From Perilla frutescens (taxonomy: Eukaryota; Streptophyta; Magnoliopsida; Lamiales; Lamiaceae), in NCBI GenBank assembly GCA_026008535.1, contig BRKX01000014.1:26325194-26389193 (forward strand): a DNA stretch of 64,000 nucleotides, given 5' to 3'. This document shows, piece after piece, positions 50,017 through 61,978 of the stretch. The position numbers were made by a program, and so were the translations under genes. The notes below the pieces were generated by a model, which worked only from the letters and a program-made list of their open reading frames with translations, searched no databases and had not been told where the DNA came from. The first letter of the stretch is position 1. The number at the start of each line of letters is the position of its first letter.

Positions 50017-53000
50017 TTACAGTGTGGATTTCAAACCCATTCCCTCTAGCAACTTAGCCATTTGATCTCGGTTCAACCCTTTGGTTAGCGGATCCGCTAG
50101 ATTATCTATTGACTTCACATAGTCAACTGAGATAATCCCACTTGAGATCATATGCCTCACAGTATTATGCCTCCGACGTATGTGTCGAGACTTACCATTG
50201 TACATAGCATTATGTGCCCTTCCGATAGCCGCTTGACTATCACAGTGAATCATCACTGACGACACTGGTTTTTTCCAGCATGGAATGTCTTCTAGAAAGT
50301 TGCGAAGCCATTCTACTTCTTCACATGCTTTATCCAAAGCGATAAACTCAGATTCCATGGTAGAACGGGCTATACAAGTCTGTTTCGTGGATTTCCACGA
50401 CACTGCTCCACCTCCGATGGTGAAAACCAATCCACTAGTCGAAAATGAGTCTTTTGTGTCTGATATCTAATTCGCATCACTGTACCCTTCAAGTACAGGA
50501 GGAAACCTTGTATACTGCAACCCGAAGTTCAAAGTATACTTCAAGTATCTTAGAACTCGTACTAGAGCTTTCCAATGTTCTTTGCTTGGATTGCTCGTGT
50601 ACCGACTCAACTTGTTCACAGAACATGCAAGATCAGGTCTAGTGCAGTTAGTGATGTACATCAAACTCCCAATGACCCTTGCATACTCTTCTTGAGCTAC
50701 CGGTTCTCCTCGGTTTTTGCTCAAGTGTACATTGAGTTCCAACGGGGTCTTAGCCGGTGGATTATCAAAAGCGTTGAATTTCTTAAGCACTTTCTCTATG
50801 TAATGAGATTGTGTTAAGACAATTCCACCACTTGTCTGTACTATCTTGATCCCTAGAATCACATCGGCTAAGCCCATATCTTTCATGTCGAAATTTCGTT
50901 TCAACATTTGTTTCGTTTCAACAATCACTTGGTGTCCACTGCCTATGATTAACATGTCGTCTACATAAAGACAGACTATGACATAGCCATTAGAACTGCT
51001 CTTTATATACACACATTTATCACACTCATTGATTTTGAAACCATTTGATAACATCACGTTATCAAACTTCAGGTGCCACTGAATAGGTGCTTGTTTCAGA
51101 CCGTACAACGATCTAACAAGTTTACACACCTTTCGTTCTTGCCCTGGTGCAACAAACCCTTCCGGTTGTTCCATGTATATTTCATCCTCCAACTCACCAT
51201 TCAGAAACGCAGTCTTTACATCCATCTGATGAATTTCAAGATTGTGCAGAGCAGCAATCGCTAAAAGCACCCGAATAGATGTAATCCTAGTTACTGGTGA
51301 GTAGGTATCGAAGAAATCATACCCCTCTTTTTGTTTAAAGCCTTTGGCAACCAAACGAGCTTTATACTTGTCAACAGAACCATCTGCCTTATATTTTCGT
51401 TTTAGGATCCATTTGCATCCTAACGGCTTACACCCACTTGGGAGATCTGTCAACTCCCAAGTGTGATTTTGCATGATGGAATCGATTTTACTGTTGATAG
51501 CTTCTTTCCAGAACGCAGCATCTGGACTGGATAGAGCTTCTTTCAAAGACTTTGGCTCATCATCTAGCATATAGGTGATGAAATCCGGACCAAACGTCTT
51601 AGCCGTCCTAGCTCGCTTGCTACGTCTCGGTTCTTCATCCCCAGGATCAGAACTAGTAGCAGCTTCAGAAGTTCGTTTCTCAGAACTACCTTCTGTCCTA
51701 TCCTTATTCTTACAAGGATAGACATTCTCGAAGAATATAGCATTCCTTGATTCCATCATCATTCCTTCAGTCAACTCGGGAATCTCCGATTTATGAATAA
51801 GAAAACGATATGCACTACTGTTAAGTGCATACCCAACAAAGTTACAATCAACCGTTTTAGAGCCGATTCTAACTTGTTTAGGAAGTGGCACTTCAACTTT
51901 AGCCAAACACCCCCACACTTTGAGGTATTTATAAGACGGCGTACGTCCTTTCCACAACTCGTAAGGCGTCACATCCTTACCCTTAAGTGGAATTTTGTTC
52001 AGGATATAGTTAGCTGTCAACACAGCTTCCCCCCACAAGTTTTGTGGTAATCCCGAACTTATCAACAAAGCATTCATCATCTCCTTAAGAGTTCGGTTTT
52101 TGCGTTCAGCAACACCATTAGACTGTGGTGAATACGGTGCCGTAATTTGATGAATTATACCCGCCTCTGCGCATAACTCTTCAAACGGGGCAACATACTC
52201 TCCACCTCTATCACTTCGAATTGCTTTAATTCGACTGCTTAGTTGATTTTCGGCTTCATTTTTGAAGTTCTTAAAAGCTTCAATCGCCTCATCTTTACTT
52301 CTTAAAAGATAAAGATAACAATATTTTGTGCAATCGTCAATAAAAGTAATAAAGTACTTTTTACCGCCTCTAGTTTGCACAAACTTTAAATCACACACGT
52401 CTGTGTGAATTAACTCTAGAGGTTTAGTGCTCCGTTCAACCGATTGAAATGGTAATTTAGCCAATTTAGCTTCAACACAAACTTCACATTTGTTTTGTGT
52501 ATTAAATTGGTTCACTTTTAGCAAATCTAAATTTACTAAACGTTTTATAGCATTTAGATTAACGTGTCCTAATCTACAATGCCATAAATCCGAGCACTCA
52601 ACAAGCAAGTAAACAGAAGAAGCAATTTTATTAGCATTTTCTTTTGCCACACGGCGCATCGCCATTACATTCATTTTGAAAAGTCCATTGGCGAGATAGC
52701 CCCGACCAAGGAACCTTCCGTACTTGCTTAAAATAAACTTTTCAGACTCAAACACTAGTCTAAAACCATGACCGACTAACAGCGAGCCTGAAACCAGATT
52801 CTTGTGGATGTCCGGAACATGCAGCACATCCTTCAAAGTCAGCTCTTGGCCTGAAGTCAGCTTCAAAACCACGTTGCCCACACCAACCACTTCAGACGAG
52901 GCTTGGTTCCCCATGTGTAACTTTCTACCTTCAATAGCTTTGTAGGTAGCAAACGAGCTCTTGTCCGAGCAAACGTGACAAGTAGCCCCGGTGTCGATGA

Positions 53001-53955
53001 ACCACTCTCTCGGGTTGTCCACGTGATTGACCTCGAACACAACGGCAGCCAAATCATCGTCATCCCAATCATCTTGACGGGCCTTGCCCTTGCCTTTGTT
53101 GTTATGTTCAGCCAAGTGCGCACCATAGTTGGTACATTTCTTCTTTGGAGCCGTGCAATGTTTGGATATGTGCCCCGGCTTGTCACAATTGAAGCAGTTA
53201 CCGTTGAACTTTGTCATTGGCTTCTTTCCTTTGTCAACTTGACCCGAGCGCTTCCTTTTGTTGCTGTTTGATGGTCCACCACGTTCCATCAAATTAGCCT
53301 TGGCCTCGATCGGGACTCGTGGTCTCGGATCCGCCTTTCGGTTATCGGCTTCAATTCGAAGCTTAACCACAAGATCTTCAAGAGTCATCTCCTTTCGTTT
53401 GTGTTTGAGATAGCTCTTGAAATCCTTCCAACACGGTGGCAACTTCTCAATCACCGCAGCAACGGTGAAGGAGTCGGGAAGGACCATCCCTTCAGCATGA
53501 ACGTCGTGCACAATGAGCTGAAGCTCTTGCACTTGATCCATTACTGACCGGGTGTCCACCATTTTATAATCGAGGAACTTTGCCACCACGAACTTCTTAG
53601 TTCCGGCATCCTCAGTTTTGTACTTCTTTTCTAGAGCATCCCACAGTTCCTTAGCACTAGTTACATTTCCGTATACAGAATATAAACTATCTACTAAGCC
53701 ATTAAGAACATAATTTTTACAAAGAAAATCGTCATTGATCCATTGATCGTACGCCGTTCGTTTGTTGACGTCCGGCTCATTTTCTTCGACCACAGAAGCC
53801 TCCTCCTTGAGGTATCCAGCAACTCCGAGCGTGGTTAAGTAGAAGAGCATCTTCTGCTGCCACCTCTTGAAGTCCAACCCGGAGAACCTTTCAGGCTTCT
53901 CGGCTTGGCCATGGGGAATGGTCCTTGGAGCAACGGTGTTGGATGAAGACGCCAT
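50017..53955 (-). pseudogene. copia gag-pol polyprotein, one stop codon
   Basis: One frame of 1313 codons including the end stop, starting at ATG 53953-53955. Domains in order: UBN2-type gag (about residues 25-210); CCHC knuckle CFNCDKPGHISKHC (254-267) followed by a degraded second knuckle; aspartic protease DTGA (321-324); pre-integrase zinc finger (H459, H464, C490, C493); integrase core (D519, D582, Glu in VAERKN near 617); RT with QMDVKTAFLNGE and YVDDML; RNase H with HCDSQAAIGRAHNAMYNGKSRHI. Length and order are those of a complete copia polyprotein. The only visible lesion is a TAG at 50467-50469 (codon 1163), between RT and RNase H, where the family has Trp (SDANW). All catalytic motifs are present, but RNase H would not be made. 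In plants such proteins form particles in the cytoplasm and copy the element RNA. Confidence 0.93.
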
Positions 53956-54004
53956 TCCAGCAAAGGTAGTTGATTATTTAAGTCTTAGTTATTTGTCTTG
54001 CGAT

Positions 54005-55147
54005 TGTTGTACTTTTGTTACACTCCACTGGAATTGGATTACAACTGAAGTACAAGAATGAAGAAGAGTAGAATAGAACAATAACAGTAATCAACAGAAT
54101 TCAAATAAAGTAAAGAACCGATGTGCAGAATTCGGTTCCGGCAAGCCGAGTAGAGGGGACCTCTCTCCGCAAGACAAATACGCCCCGGCTAGTGCTCACG
54201 GTTCAGCGGTTGTCTTTCAAAGATGAAACGGCTTCGTCCTTCCGGCAGTAGCACCACAAGTCCGGTAAGGCTCCGGCGAACTAGATAATGTAGAGAACTG
54301 AGAGGCTGTAGACTCGAAGAGAACTTTGTATGCAAGCAATATGATTATGCAGAATGTAGCCTTTGGATCCATGCAGGATGTCCTATTTATAGGCACATCT
54401 AGGGTTTGAGGGCATTCAAACCAGGTGTTGTAACCCCCCTGGAATTATAGCTCTGCCATTAAGCCCTCCAGGAGTTACCTTCTGCAGATCCCGACAGGTG
54501 TCCCTTGTCGGCTCGGATCCCAACACGTGTCCAGGGCAGCTGCAGACTTTGACTCCCGACAGGAGTTACTTTCGGTTACTGTCCAGCCCACTAACTCCAC
54601 CAGCTCCAGATGGCAGTTACCTACCCAGATAGTCGATCCGCCGACCCGCTCCACGACCCGACTGTTTCTGTACCGTAAAACTGATACGGCTAAGCCCCGG
54701 AAGCCCACGTACGCCCAAAGTCCAATTGCCAAGATCCAAGTCCGAGGATGAGACGGGCAAGGGCACGGGCTCGGGCACAGGCACGGGCACGGGCGGGCGC
54801 GCGCGTGTGGGCTCATGGCCCACATCCTTGTGCACTTGATTACTCCACTTAAGTGTTAATACACTTAAATACACTTCTTAATTTGATTAAGAAATCAATG
54901 TGGGATTATTTAATGTGTCTTAAACACATTATCCCACACATCATAAATGCCCAATCGTGTGACCAACTTTAACCATTTATTTCTCACTCACCGAAAATCG
55001 GATTTGGGCAAATAAAAATACTACGATTATCTACTCACGACATAGAGCAATCGTACGGTATTTAATTCCTCCAAAATTAAATATCCCGGTCACGAAAAAT
55101 CGGATAAAATGAGTCACACTCACTTTATTAAATCCTATTTTCCAACA
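54005..55147 (-). repeat. 5' LTR of the young copia element
   Basis: TGTTGTAC...CCAACA, 1143 bp, carrying the promoter. It has a shorter version of the GC-rich GGGCACGGGC array (about 54755-54797) than the other LTR. Confidence 0.93.
54383..54392 (-). promoter_or_regulatory. TATA box in the copia 5' LTR
   Basis: CTATAAATAG on the minus strand, in the same place in both LTRs. It is the probable core promoter for the element transcript. Confidence 0.65.
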
Positions 55148-55152
55148 CATAT

Positions 55153-55325
55153 ATGTAAGGATGGCAATGGGTAGGGTACTACGGTACCCGTCCCTATACC
55201 CACGTTTTTAAAAAAAAAAATCCGTACCCATCTCCATACCCGCTAGGTATCAACTTTTATGTCTGTCACCGTACCCTTTGGGTACTTAACTACACATACT
55301 CGTACCCATTACTCGCATTTTAACT
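55153..55325 (+). mobile_element. possible hAT-like element end
   Basis: TAAGGATGGCAATGGGTAGGG, followed by repeated GTACCC/GGGTAC motifs, resembles the ends of common plant non-autonomous hAT elements. The opposite end was not found. It lies directly beside the copia target duplication, so the copia element may have landed at or near the edge of this repeat. Confidence 0.4.
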
Positions 55326-58300
55326 ATTTCTTTTATGTGATTCACGAGAAATGTTTTATAGTATTTAAAAAAAATAGTTTTATATGTTATATTGTAATAA
55401 AAAAATCGTAGTTACATATATATATATATATTATGTGTATACTTTAAATATATGAAAAATATATTGAATACGAAATGTAATTTATATAGATTATGAAATA
55501 AAATAACTATTTATTTTTAAAAAGAGATAAAAAGACTAAATTACGTTTATAAATTCTCACTTTTTATTATAGATCATTTCTATATAATATATTTGTGCAT
55601 ATATAATAAATAAATATGTTTTAACGTACATATATTGATGAACATCTTCTTAAGCATAGTGAGCATGATATTTTTTATCGTATGTGTTTTTAAAATATAT
55701 ATATATATATAATATATTTTATATAAGATATAATTTTTATAAGAATTTATTTATCAAATTTACAATATATATGCGTGTGTGTAAATATAAAAATAAATAA
55801 TTTAAGTTACAAATTAATATTCATTTATTCAGGGGAGATAATTAATTTACCACTGACGGAATTAAGAAAATTAATTATTCTAGTAATATTTTCAAAATAT
55901 ACACTAACAAAAATACATACACCTCAGTGGGGAAAAAAATCTTATTTCTTTTGACCTATAAAATATATCTTTGCATTTATTATACATTAATGAAAAAAGT
56001 CTAATTTATTTAATAAACGTTAGATGCTATCACATTAAATGGTATAATCCTTCCCACACTAACAAACACGTGGTAGTTCATAGTCAGCGCATAGACTTTC
56101 GTACAGGACCTTTTGCATAATCTCAGTTTGACCCCTCCAATTGTTGAAAATTCGAATTTTAGAAGAATAACAATTGATTTATCAAAATGGCCTTGGGAGA
56201 AATTAGAGATAGATGCTTGAATGCTAAGTCAAATTTGTCGAATTATTTGAAAGATTTTCGATGGAAATATATTTCTTCATAAACATTGACATCGGGTTCC
56301 TAATGTTGAAATAAATAATTATCTCGCAATCATCAATCAAGTGTAGATCTTAATATTTTTATAACTATAATAATGTGATTATTTTATTTAATAATACTGA
56401 TAACCTTCTAACCACAAGGGTTGGTGAAATGGGTTGTAGTTGTAGAATGTTGATAAACCCATAAGGGTTGGAAATAAGTTGAGTTAATATGAACTTTTTT
56501 TCTTATATTGAGTTTATTCGTATATTCTCAGAACTTATTCAAACTCAATTTATCAATTTTATCAATGGATCACGAACCTATTTGAACTTAAACTAGTATT
56601 TCTCCGGTGTGTTGCACAAATAATTATTATTTTTCTCGATTTGTAATATTATGTTTATTTTTTTTATTTTATATGTTGTGTTCAATTTTTTTACAAATTA
56701 ATAGAACAATATGCACATGCATTAATTGGTTAGATCATATTATCAATTTTGTATAGTTATGACAAATAAAAAGAAAATTGAATTTTAGAAACTAAATGAA
56801 AATCCATGTCAGAAAGATCGAATTGGTATATTTCAAACGATACGATTTTATAAATAATAATGTATAATTGTTCACGATTAAAGAACATTCGATTTCTCTG
56901 AATATATGATATGTTTAAAAAAATTTCATTAACCACCACCACCACGACTACTACTACTACGACTACTACTACTACTAATAATAATAATTATTATTATTAT
57001 TATAGTGAAACACAAATGAAAACTATTTTTTTTAGGCGACAAATGTATAATTCTACAAATTCTCCACATATGCATAAGAAAATAAAATAAAAAAATATTA
57101 CAAATCTCAAAATATTTAGTAAAAAAAATAATAAATAAGATTGCAAAAATTTATTAAAAGACAACGCTTGTAATCTAAATCATCTTGAAAATGCAAACAG
57201 AAAATTTAGAGCAATAAATGTCACTACTGTTGTCTATTAACTCAAAATTATTATCTATTAAATAAAAAATGTTTAAAAATATAGATGTTAAATCATATAA
57301 TAGACAATGTTTGTACCAGAACCGTTGTCTATCACACGATTTTATTTTAATATATGTATAGATAGATAGATGAGTTCAAAAATATTAATCAAAATTTTCA
57401 CGGTCACTTAAAATACAATATATACATTTGGAATATTTTAATATCCTATCCTATCCTACTATATCTAAAAGTTAGTTTGGGATAAATCCATAATTTATTT
57501 TATCCGTCAAAATTATCATACCTAAATTAGTTTACAATTTACCTTTTATTAGGTTCTATAATACTAGGATTTAATACATTATGTTTAATGTTTGATGTTT
57601 TATGTTTGATTTTATGCTATAAAATATTATTTTCTTTATCTTAATTAAAAATATAATATTATAATTATCTTCCTATATGAGTATGTTTTGCATGAAAAAT
57701 TTGAGAAAATTATGTGCTCATAGAATAAATTGTAAAATCCTTATTATCCTCAAAATGAAGATAACAATACTAATTTATATACTTACCATTTTCATAGTAT
57801 ATACATGAAGAAGCAATCGAATATTATAAATTATTAATTTAACAAATCACCACTATTCAATTGGTATTTTAATTGCATGCCCATTCAAATTGTTCACCTC
57901 AAATTTGTTGTATTATGTTTATTTGTAACAACATAAGCACGAGTTAAAGTGTCCACCATACATGGGTGATAGAATCAACTTTATTCACCGTTATATTTGA
58001 CTATCACTACCATATATATCTTTACATTTCAATATTAATCTAATATTGTCTTAAATGATGGAATACTTACATTTTCAAGCTCCGTTATTTTTAATTTTGT
58101 TTTAAAATTCTACTGGGATTCTATTAAATTTCATTTAAGATTATTCGAAATGGATAATGGGAAGTTATAAAGCTCATGATATAAAAAAAAAAACATCATT
58201 TTAAAGTCAGGATTGATTTTTTTTAGACTGTTAAGATTTTGTTATATGAGTGAACATCGTGTTTAATTTCGCATTTTTTTTATATTTAGTTAAAGTAATC

Positions 58301-58857
58301 TTCTTTTAATAGTTAGCGAAATTTTTTTATCATGACATTTAAATAAAATGCTAAGGTTACGTATTTTATTCGTACATCGCACACCAGGGGATATACTAGA
58401 AACACACATATACACAATTTATATCCAACACGTCAAACTCAAAAGATTTGTATAGCAAATTATTTTATTTTTACAGTAAAACCTTTATATAAGAATACTC
58501 TATATAGAAATAACCTCCTTATAGAATTAAAAAGTTATGGTCTCAACTCAAGAAAAGTTATAAATAATAATAAATTCTACATTGTAATATGATAGTGTTT
58601 TCTTAGGATTATCCTTAAGAAATAAACCTTCATATAGTAATAAAATGACGACATTAATTTCAAATATATTTAAATATCCATATAAAATATCTAGAGTTAT
58701 TTAACTACGTTACATTAAACTTAAGATAATATGAAGTATGTACTTATCTAAAATTGCATATAATACATATATGTTTTTAATATGTATACACAATGTATAT
58801 GAATGGTGCACGCACATTTGACATTTTAAAATTCATGAATCTTTTTTTAGGAAAATA
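55326..58857. other. AT-rich spacer
   Basis: 3.5 kb with short microsatellites (CAC/ACT/ATA/ATT mixed triplets at about 56933-57003, TA tracts near 55420 and 55698). No gene, RNA or complete element end was recognised. Confidence 0.65.
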
Positions 58858-58862
58858 ATTCA

Positions 58863-59444
58863 TGTAGTGGCCATTTTTCGTCAGCCCACTACGCTGGTCC
58901 ATGAAGGTTAAATGTTGTCGTTTAGTCGAGCAACTTCATAAAGATCCGGTAATTTGAATTATTTTGAATGCGACATCCGCATTACTTGGAAGGGTTGACG
59001 TGATCAAACGAATGAGATCATGCATCAACCGCTCCCATAATTTGCGTGAACCCTAGCCGCTATCTCTGTATATAAAAGGAGACCTTCTTCTTCATTTGAC
59101 GATTACGCTGAAATACCCACAAGCTCCACATCATACCTTAAGAGCACCGAGTTCACGGTTTTCTGAATTAATTCCACTCAGACGATTCAATATTCGGGCT
59201 TCTTCCCTACGTTTTTTTCCAGATTTGAACGATGTTCCCTCGATTTCTAGTCACATTATGGCTTAATTATTCAATTATTTCATATCTTATCGCTTTTACT
59301 CCTTTTCTTTTCCTGACTTAAGCGTTGGAGGCCCAACGATCATCACCCCCGACGGTCTTTGGCTCTTACTTTTTTTCTGGTTTTGTTTCACAGATTGTCT
59401 GTGCTCCGGACTGATACGATTAATTGCAGATTTCTGAATCTACA
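58863..59444 (+). mobile_element. solo LTR, 582 bp
   Basis: It runs from TGTAGTGG to AATCTACA with a perfect 5-bp target duplication ATTCA (58858-58862, 59445-59449). A TATA box TATATAAAAG at 59069-59078 gives plus orientation. The phrase CTGACTTAAGCGTTGGAGG near 59314-59332 is like a block found in LTRs of Tat/Ogre-group gypsy elements, so that origin is likely but unproven. No internal region remains. Confidence 0.82.
59069..59078 (+). promoter_or_regulatory. TATA box in the solo LTR
   Basis: TATATAAAAG, followed by GGAGACC and a C/A-rich leader, the layout of an LTR promoter. It could start transcription rightward toward 59444 and beyond. Confidence 0.55.
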
Positions 59445-59801
59445 ATTCATGAATCTTTTTTATCTTTTAAATTCACGTGTTTTAAAATATGAAGGGACAT
59501 TTTCAAGTGGAGTACAATGTATATTAATTTTTAAAAAATATATATATTTTTTATATGTAAACCTCTATTTTAAGTGTTGATTTATCAAACGTTAAATATT
59601 GAACTATAATCTTTTTGAATTTTCAGGACAGAAGTGAGAAAATGGTCAAACATTAGATATTGAAATGTAACTAACCCCTATTTCTATAAATTATTATTAA
59701 AATATTTCTATACTTTACACAATAACAATATAAATTTAGATTTAACATTAGACTAATATTTTTTTAACGAGAACTTGCTAAGATTCAAATATCATCATCA
59801 C

Positions 59802-59852
<51 letters not shown>
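59802..59852. repeat. (ATT)n microsatellite
   Basis: About 17 uninterrupted triplets between the two solo LTRs. Confidence 0.95.
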
Positions 59853-59853
<1 letters not shown>

Positions 59854-59968
59854 GAATTTGGACTTTTTAACTAAGTAATATATTTTATTTATCTGTTTTT
59901 GTAATATATTATCAAGTTATGTATTAGTGAACTTTCTAACACATTATATCTCAACCTAGAAAAGTTTG

Positions 59969-60859
59969 TGTAACACAATATTTTTGTATTTAATTTGGTA
60001 AAACATAAAATGTGTACAAATAATATGATTTCGGATCAAAATTATTTATACGGATCCAATCTCTATTTTTCCTCCGATTCTTTTCTTCAAAACTTGATCT
60101 TCAAACGGTCTTTGAAATCTTCAGAGTAAATTTATTTCTTTGATTTTCTCAGACTTGTTGTTTGAACTTGGTCTTCGAAGTTTTCGGGGAAGATTTGTAT
60201 CCTTGATCGTTTGACTTGATCTTTAGTCTTGATAACGTTAACTCGGAGGGCCAACGCCTTATTTTTGGATCAAACGCTAATTTTGAAATGAATTTGATGA
60301 AGAACGCCTTTGACTGCCTTGTTTATGGATCAAACGTCATCTTCGGGATGAATTTGGTGAAGAACGCCTTTAAATGTCACAAGAACGCCTTGAATATCTT
60401 TGAGAATTTTACTTATGGAAGTTCTCAAATTCTTGAACTCTTCAAATGGTCTTGCGTATTGTTTATGGATCAAACGCCGTCTTCGAGATGATTTTGGTGA
60501 AGAATGCCTTGAATATCTTTGAGTTTCACTTATGGAAGTTCTCAAATTCTTGAACTCTTCAAATGACATCTGGTGTGATTTTCAACTGATATGGAGGCCC
60601 CTATTTATAGTTGTGGGAAGAGAGATCTAGAGCTGATGTGGCACTATCTCATTGGCTGTTGAAAATTGATATATATCTTTTGAAAGATATTTACTTGTTA
60701 CCAAAGACTCTTGATATTTATCATATACTAATATCTTTATTATTTAAATATTTATCCAATTTTGGATTTTATAAGATTTCATAAGATTCCAAAACTAAAT
60801 AAATATATAAAAATTAATAAAAATATTATATATAATATTTACTTTTTTTGCCATCTACA
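59969..60859 (-). mobile_element. solo LTR, 891 bp, with internal repeats
   Basis: It runs from TGTAACAC to CCATCTACA with a perfect 5-bp target duplication GTTTG (59964-59968, 60860-60864). A minus-strand TATA box CTATAAATAG at 60601-60610 gives orientation. Its transcribed part holds a degenerate direct-repeat array (TATGGATCAAACG, GATGAATTTGGTGAAGAACGCC, TATGGAAGTTCTCAAATTC) from about 60260 to 60570. Family unknown. The open frames here are translations of the repeats. Confidence 0.85.
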
Positions 60860-60864
60860 GTTTG

Positions 60865-61261
60865 ATCAAACTATCTCTAAATAATGAAACGATCAAAATC
60901 AATTCTTTGATGAAATTGGTATCTGATAATTTATTGGATTAATTATATTTTCTACCCCAACCTTCAAATTAAGATAATGAAAATATCTCAACCTTACCAT
61001 CATAATCTGAATTTTGAATATTGTAATAAATGTTGAATGATAATTAAAATTTTGACGATTGAAGATGTGCATGTAGGCTTTAATTTATGCAAGCCAAAAA
61101 AAAAAATCTGAGAATAAGGATTAGACACATGACTTTTCAGTTTTCAGTAGCTCGATTCGTCCTAAATTTATCACAAGATTCCAAGTTCAATCACTAAATT
61201 GTAATTACGTAAAAGTTAAAAACAATTTTATTATTTGGTAGAAGGGGAGGTCTTGTGTGCA
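60865..61261. other. AT-rich spacer, no feature seen
   Basis: About 400 bp without coding sense or element ends. Confidence 0.6.
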
Positions 61262-61567
61262 CTAGGTGCACATCAGATAATCAATGCGTTGATCAAAAAA
61301 ATCTTCAAAATTAGTATCATTCATAATACTGAAAAGTATTATTTCAAAACCTAAAAAAAAATATCATTTATATCATTAAAAATTATCGGCCGGAAAAATA
61401 AAATAAAGAAAAAAATGTTATAATCAGTATCAATCGAAATACTAAAAAGTATCATTCAAAATTAAAAAAAATATCAATTATATCCCTAAAAAGTATCACT
61501 CATTTTGATAATTTTTTTGATCAACGTTTTGACTCAAAACGTTGACTGTCTGATGTACATCTTATGT
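61262..61567. mobile_element. MITE with diverged inverted ends
   Basis: GTGCACATCAGATAATCAA at the left is matched inverted by TTGACTGTCTGATGTACAT at the right. Inner arms both carry CGTTGATCAAAAAAAT. The centre repeats AGTATCA(T/C)T. About 306 bp; the target duplication is not clear. Confidence 0.6.
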
Positions 61568-61633
61568 AGAGGAGTATTGACATTGGTAGAAAGTTGTAGA
61601 TAGAAAATGTAATTAACCGTTACTCGGCTAAAG

Positions 61634-61749
61634 TCCCGGGGATGGCCTAGTGGTGGAGTGAGGTTGCTCGGAGATCAAAGGTCACGGGTGGGTGTGTGAA
61701 TAAAAAAAAAAAATACCACAGATTAGGTGTGTGAATAAAAAAAAAAAAT
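61634..61749 (+). mobile_element. tRNA-derived SINE copy with 16-bp target duplication
   Basis: Flanked by CGTTACTCGGCT(A/G)AAG at 61618-61633 and 61750-61765 (one mismatch). The head GGGGATGGCCTAGTGGTGGAGTG is a clear tRNA-like A box. The part that holds the B box in the copy at 25650 is deleted after GGTCACG. The tail GTGTGTGAATAAAAAAA occurs twice. It lies about 215 bp before the start codon of the prolyl hydroxylase gene, in its promoter or 5' UTR. Confidence 0.83.
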
Positions 61750-61978
61750 CGTTACTCGGCTGAAGGCAAAGGGAGACATACATACATACATAACGCAGTA
61801 TTAAATTAAATTGGGGTGTTAAGAGTTGACCCAAATAGCTGAAAATCGTGTTAATTTAATTCAAGTTACGAGTCAAGAAATCTTACTCATTCAGCTTTCG
61901 GATTCCTTCGTCTCTGTGATTTCAATTCCTCTTCGCAATCCAGATCCTAAAACATTCTGCACTTTTTCTCGATCACCG

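Larger units (their letters stand above)
48139..55147 (-). mobile_element. Ty1/copia retrotransposon, young and nearly intact
   Basis: Full-length, 7009 bp. The 3' LTR is 48139-49467 (1329 bp) and the 5' LTR 54005-55147 (1143 bp). Both run TGTTGTAC...TTTTCCAACA, flanked by a perfect 5-bp target duplication CATAT (48134-48138, 55148-55152). A purine-rich tract (minus strand CATGTGGGGGAT) adjoins the 3' LTR at about 49468-49479. The two LTRs are almost identical apart from indels, so the insertion is recent. One polyprotein frame fills the interior, with a single stop. Next to the 5' LTR the minus strand reads ATCGCAAGACAA; I could not assign the primer tRNA. Confidence 0.95.

Noticed and set aside
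61826..61978. In-frame upstream ATG extending the prolyl hydroxylase by 51 residues
   Set aside because: The extension has no similarity to the family, whereas the ATG at 61979 gives the usual MAGKG basic tail before the membrane segment.
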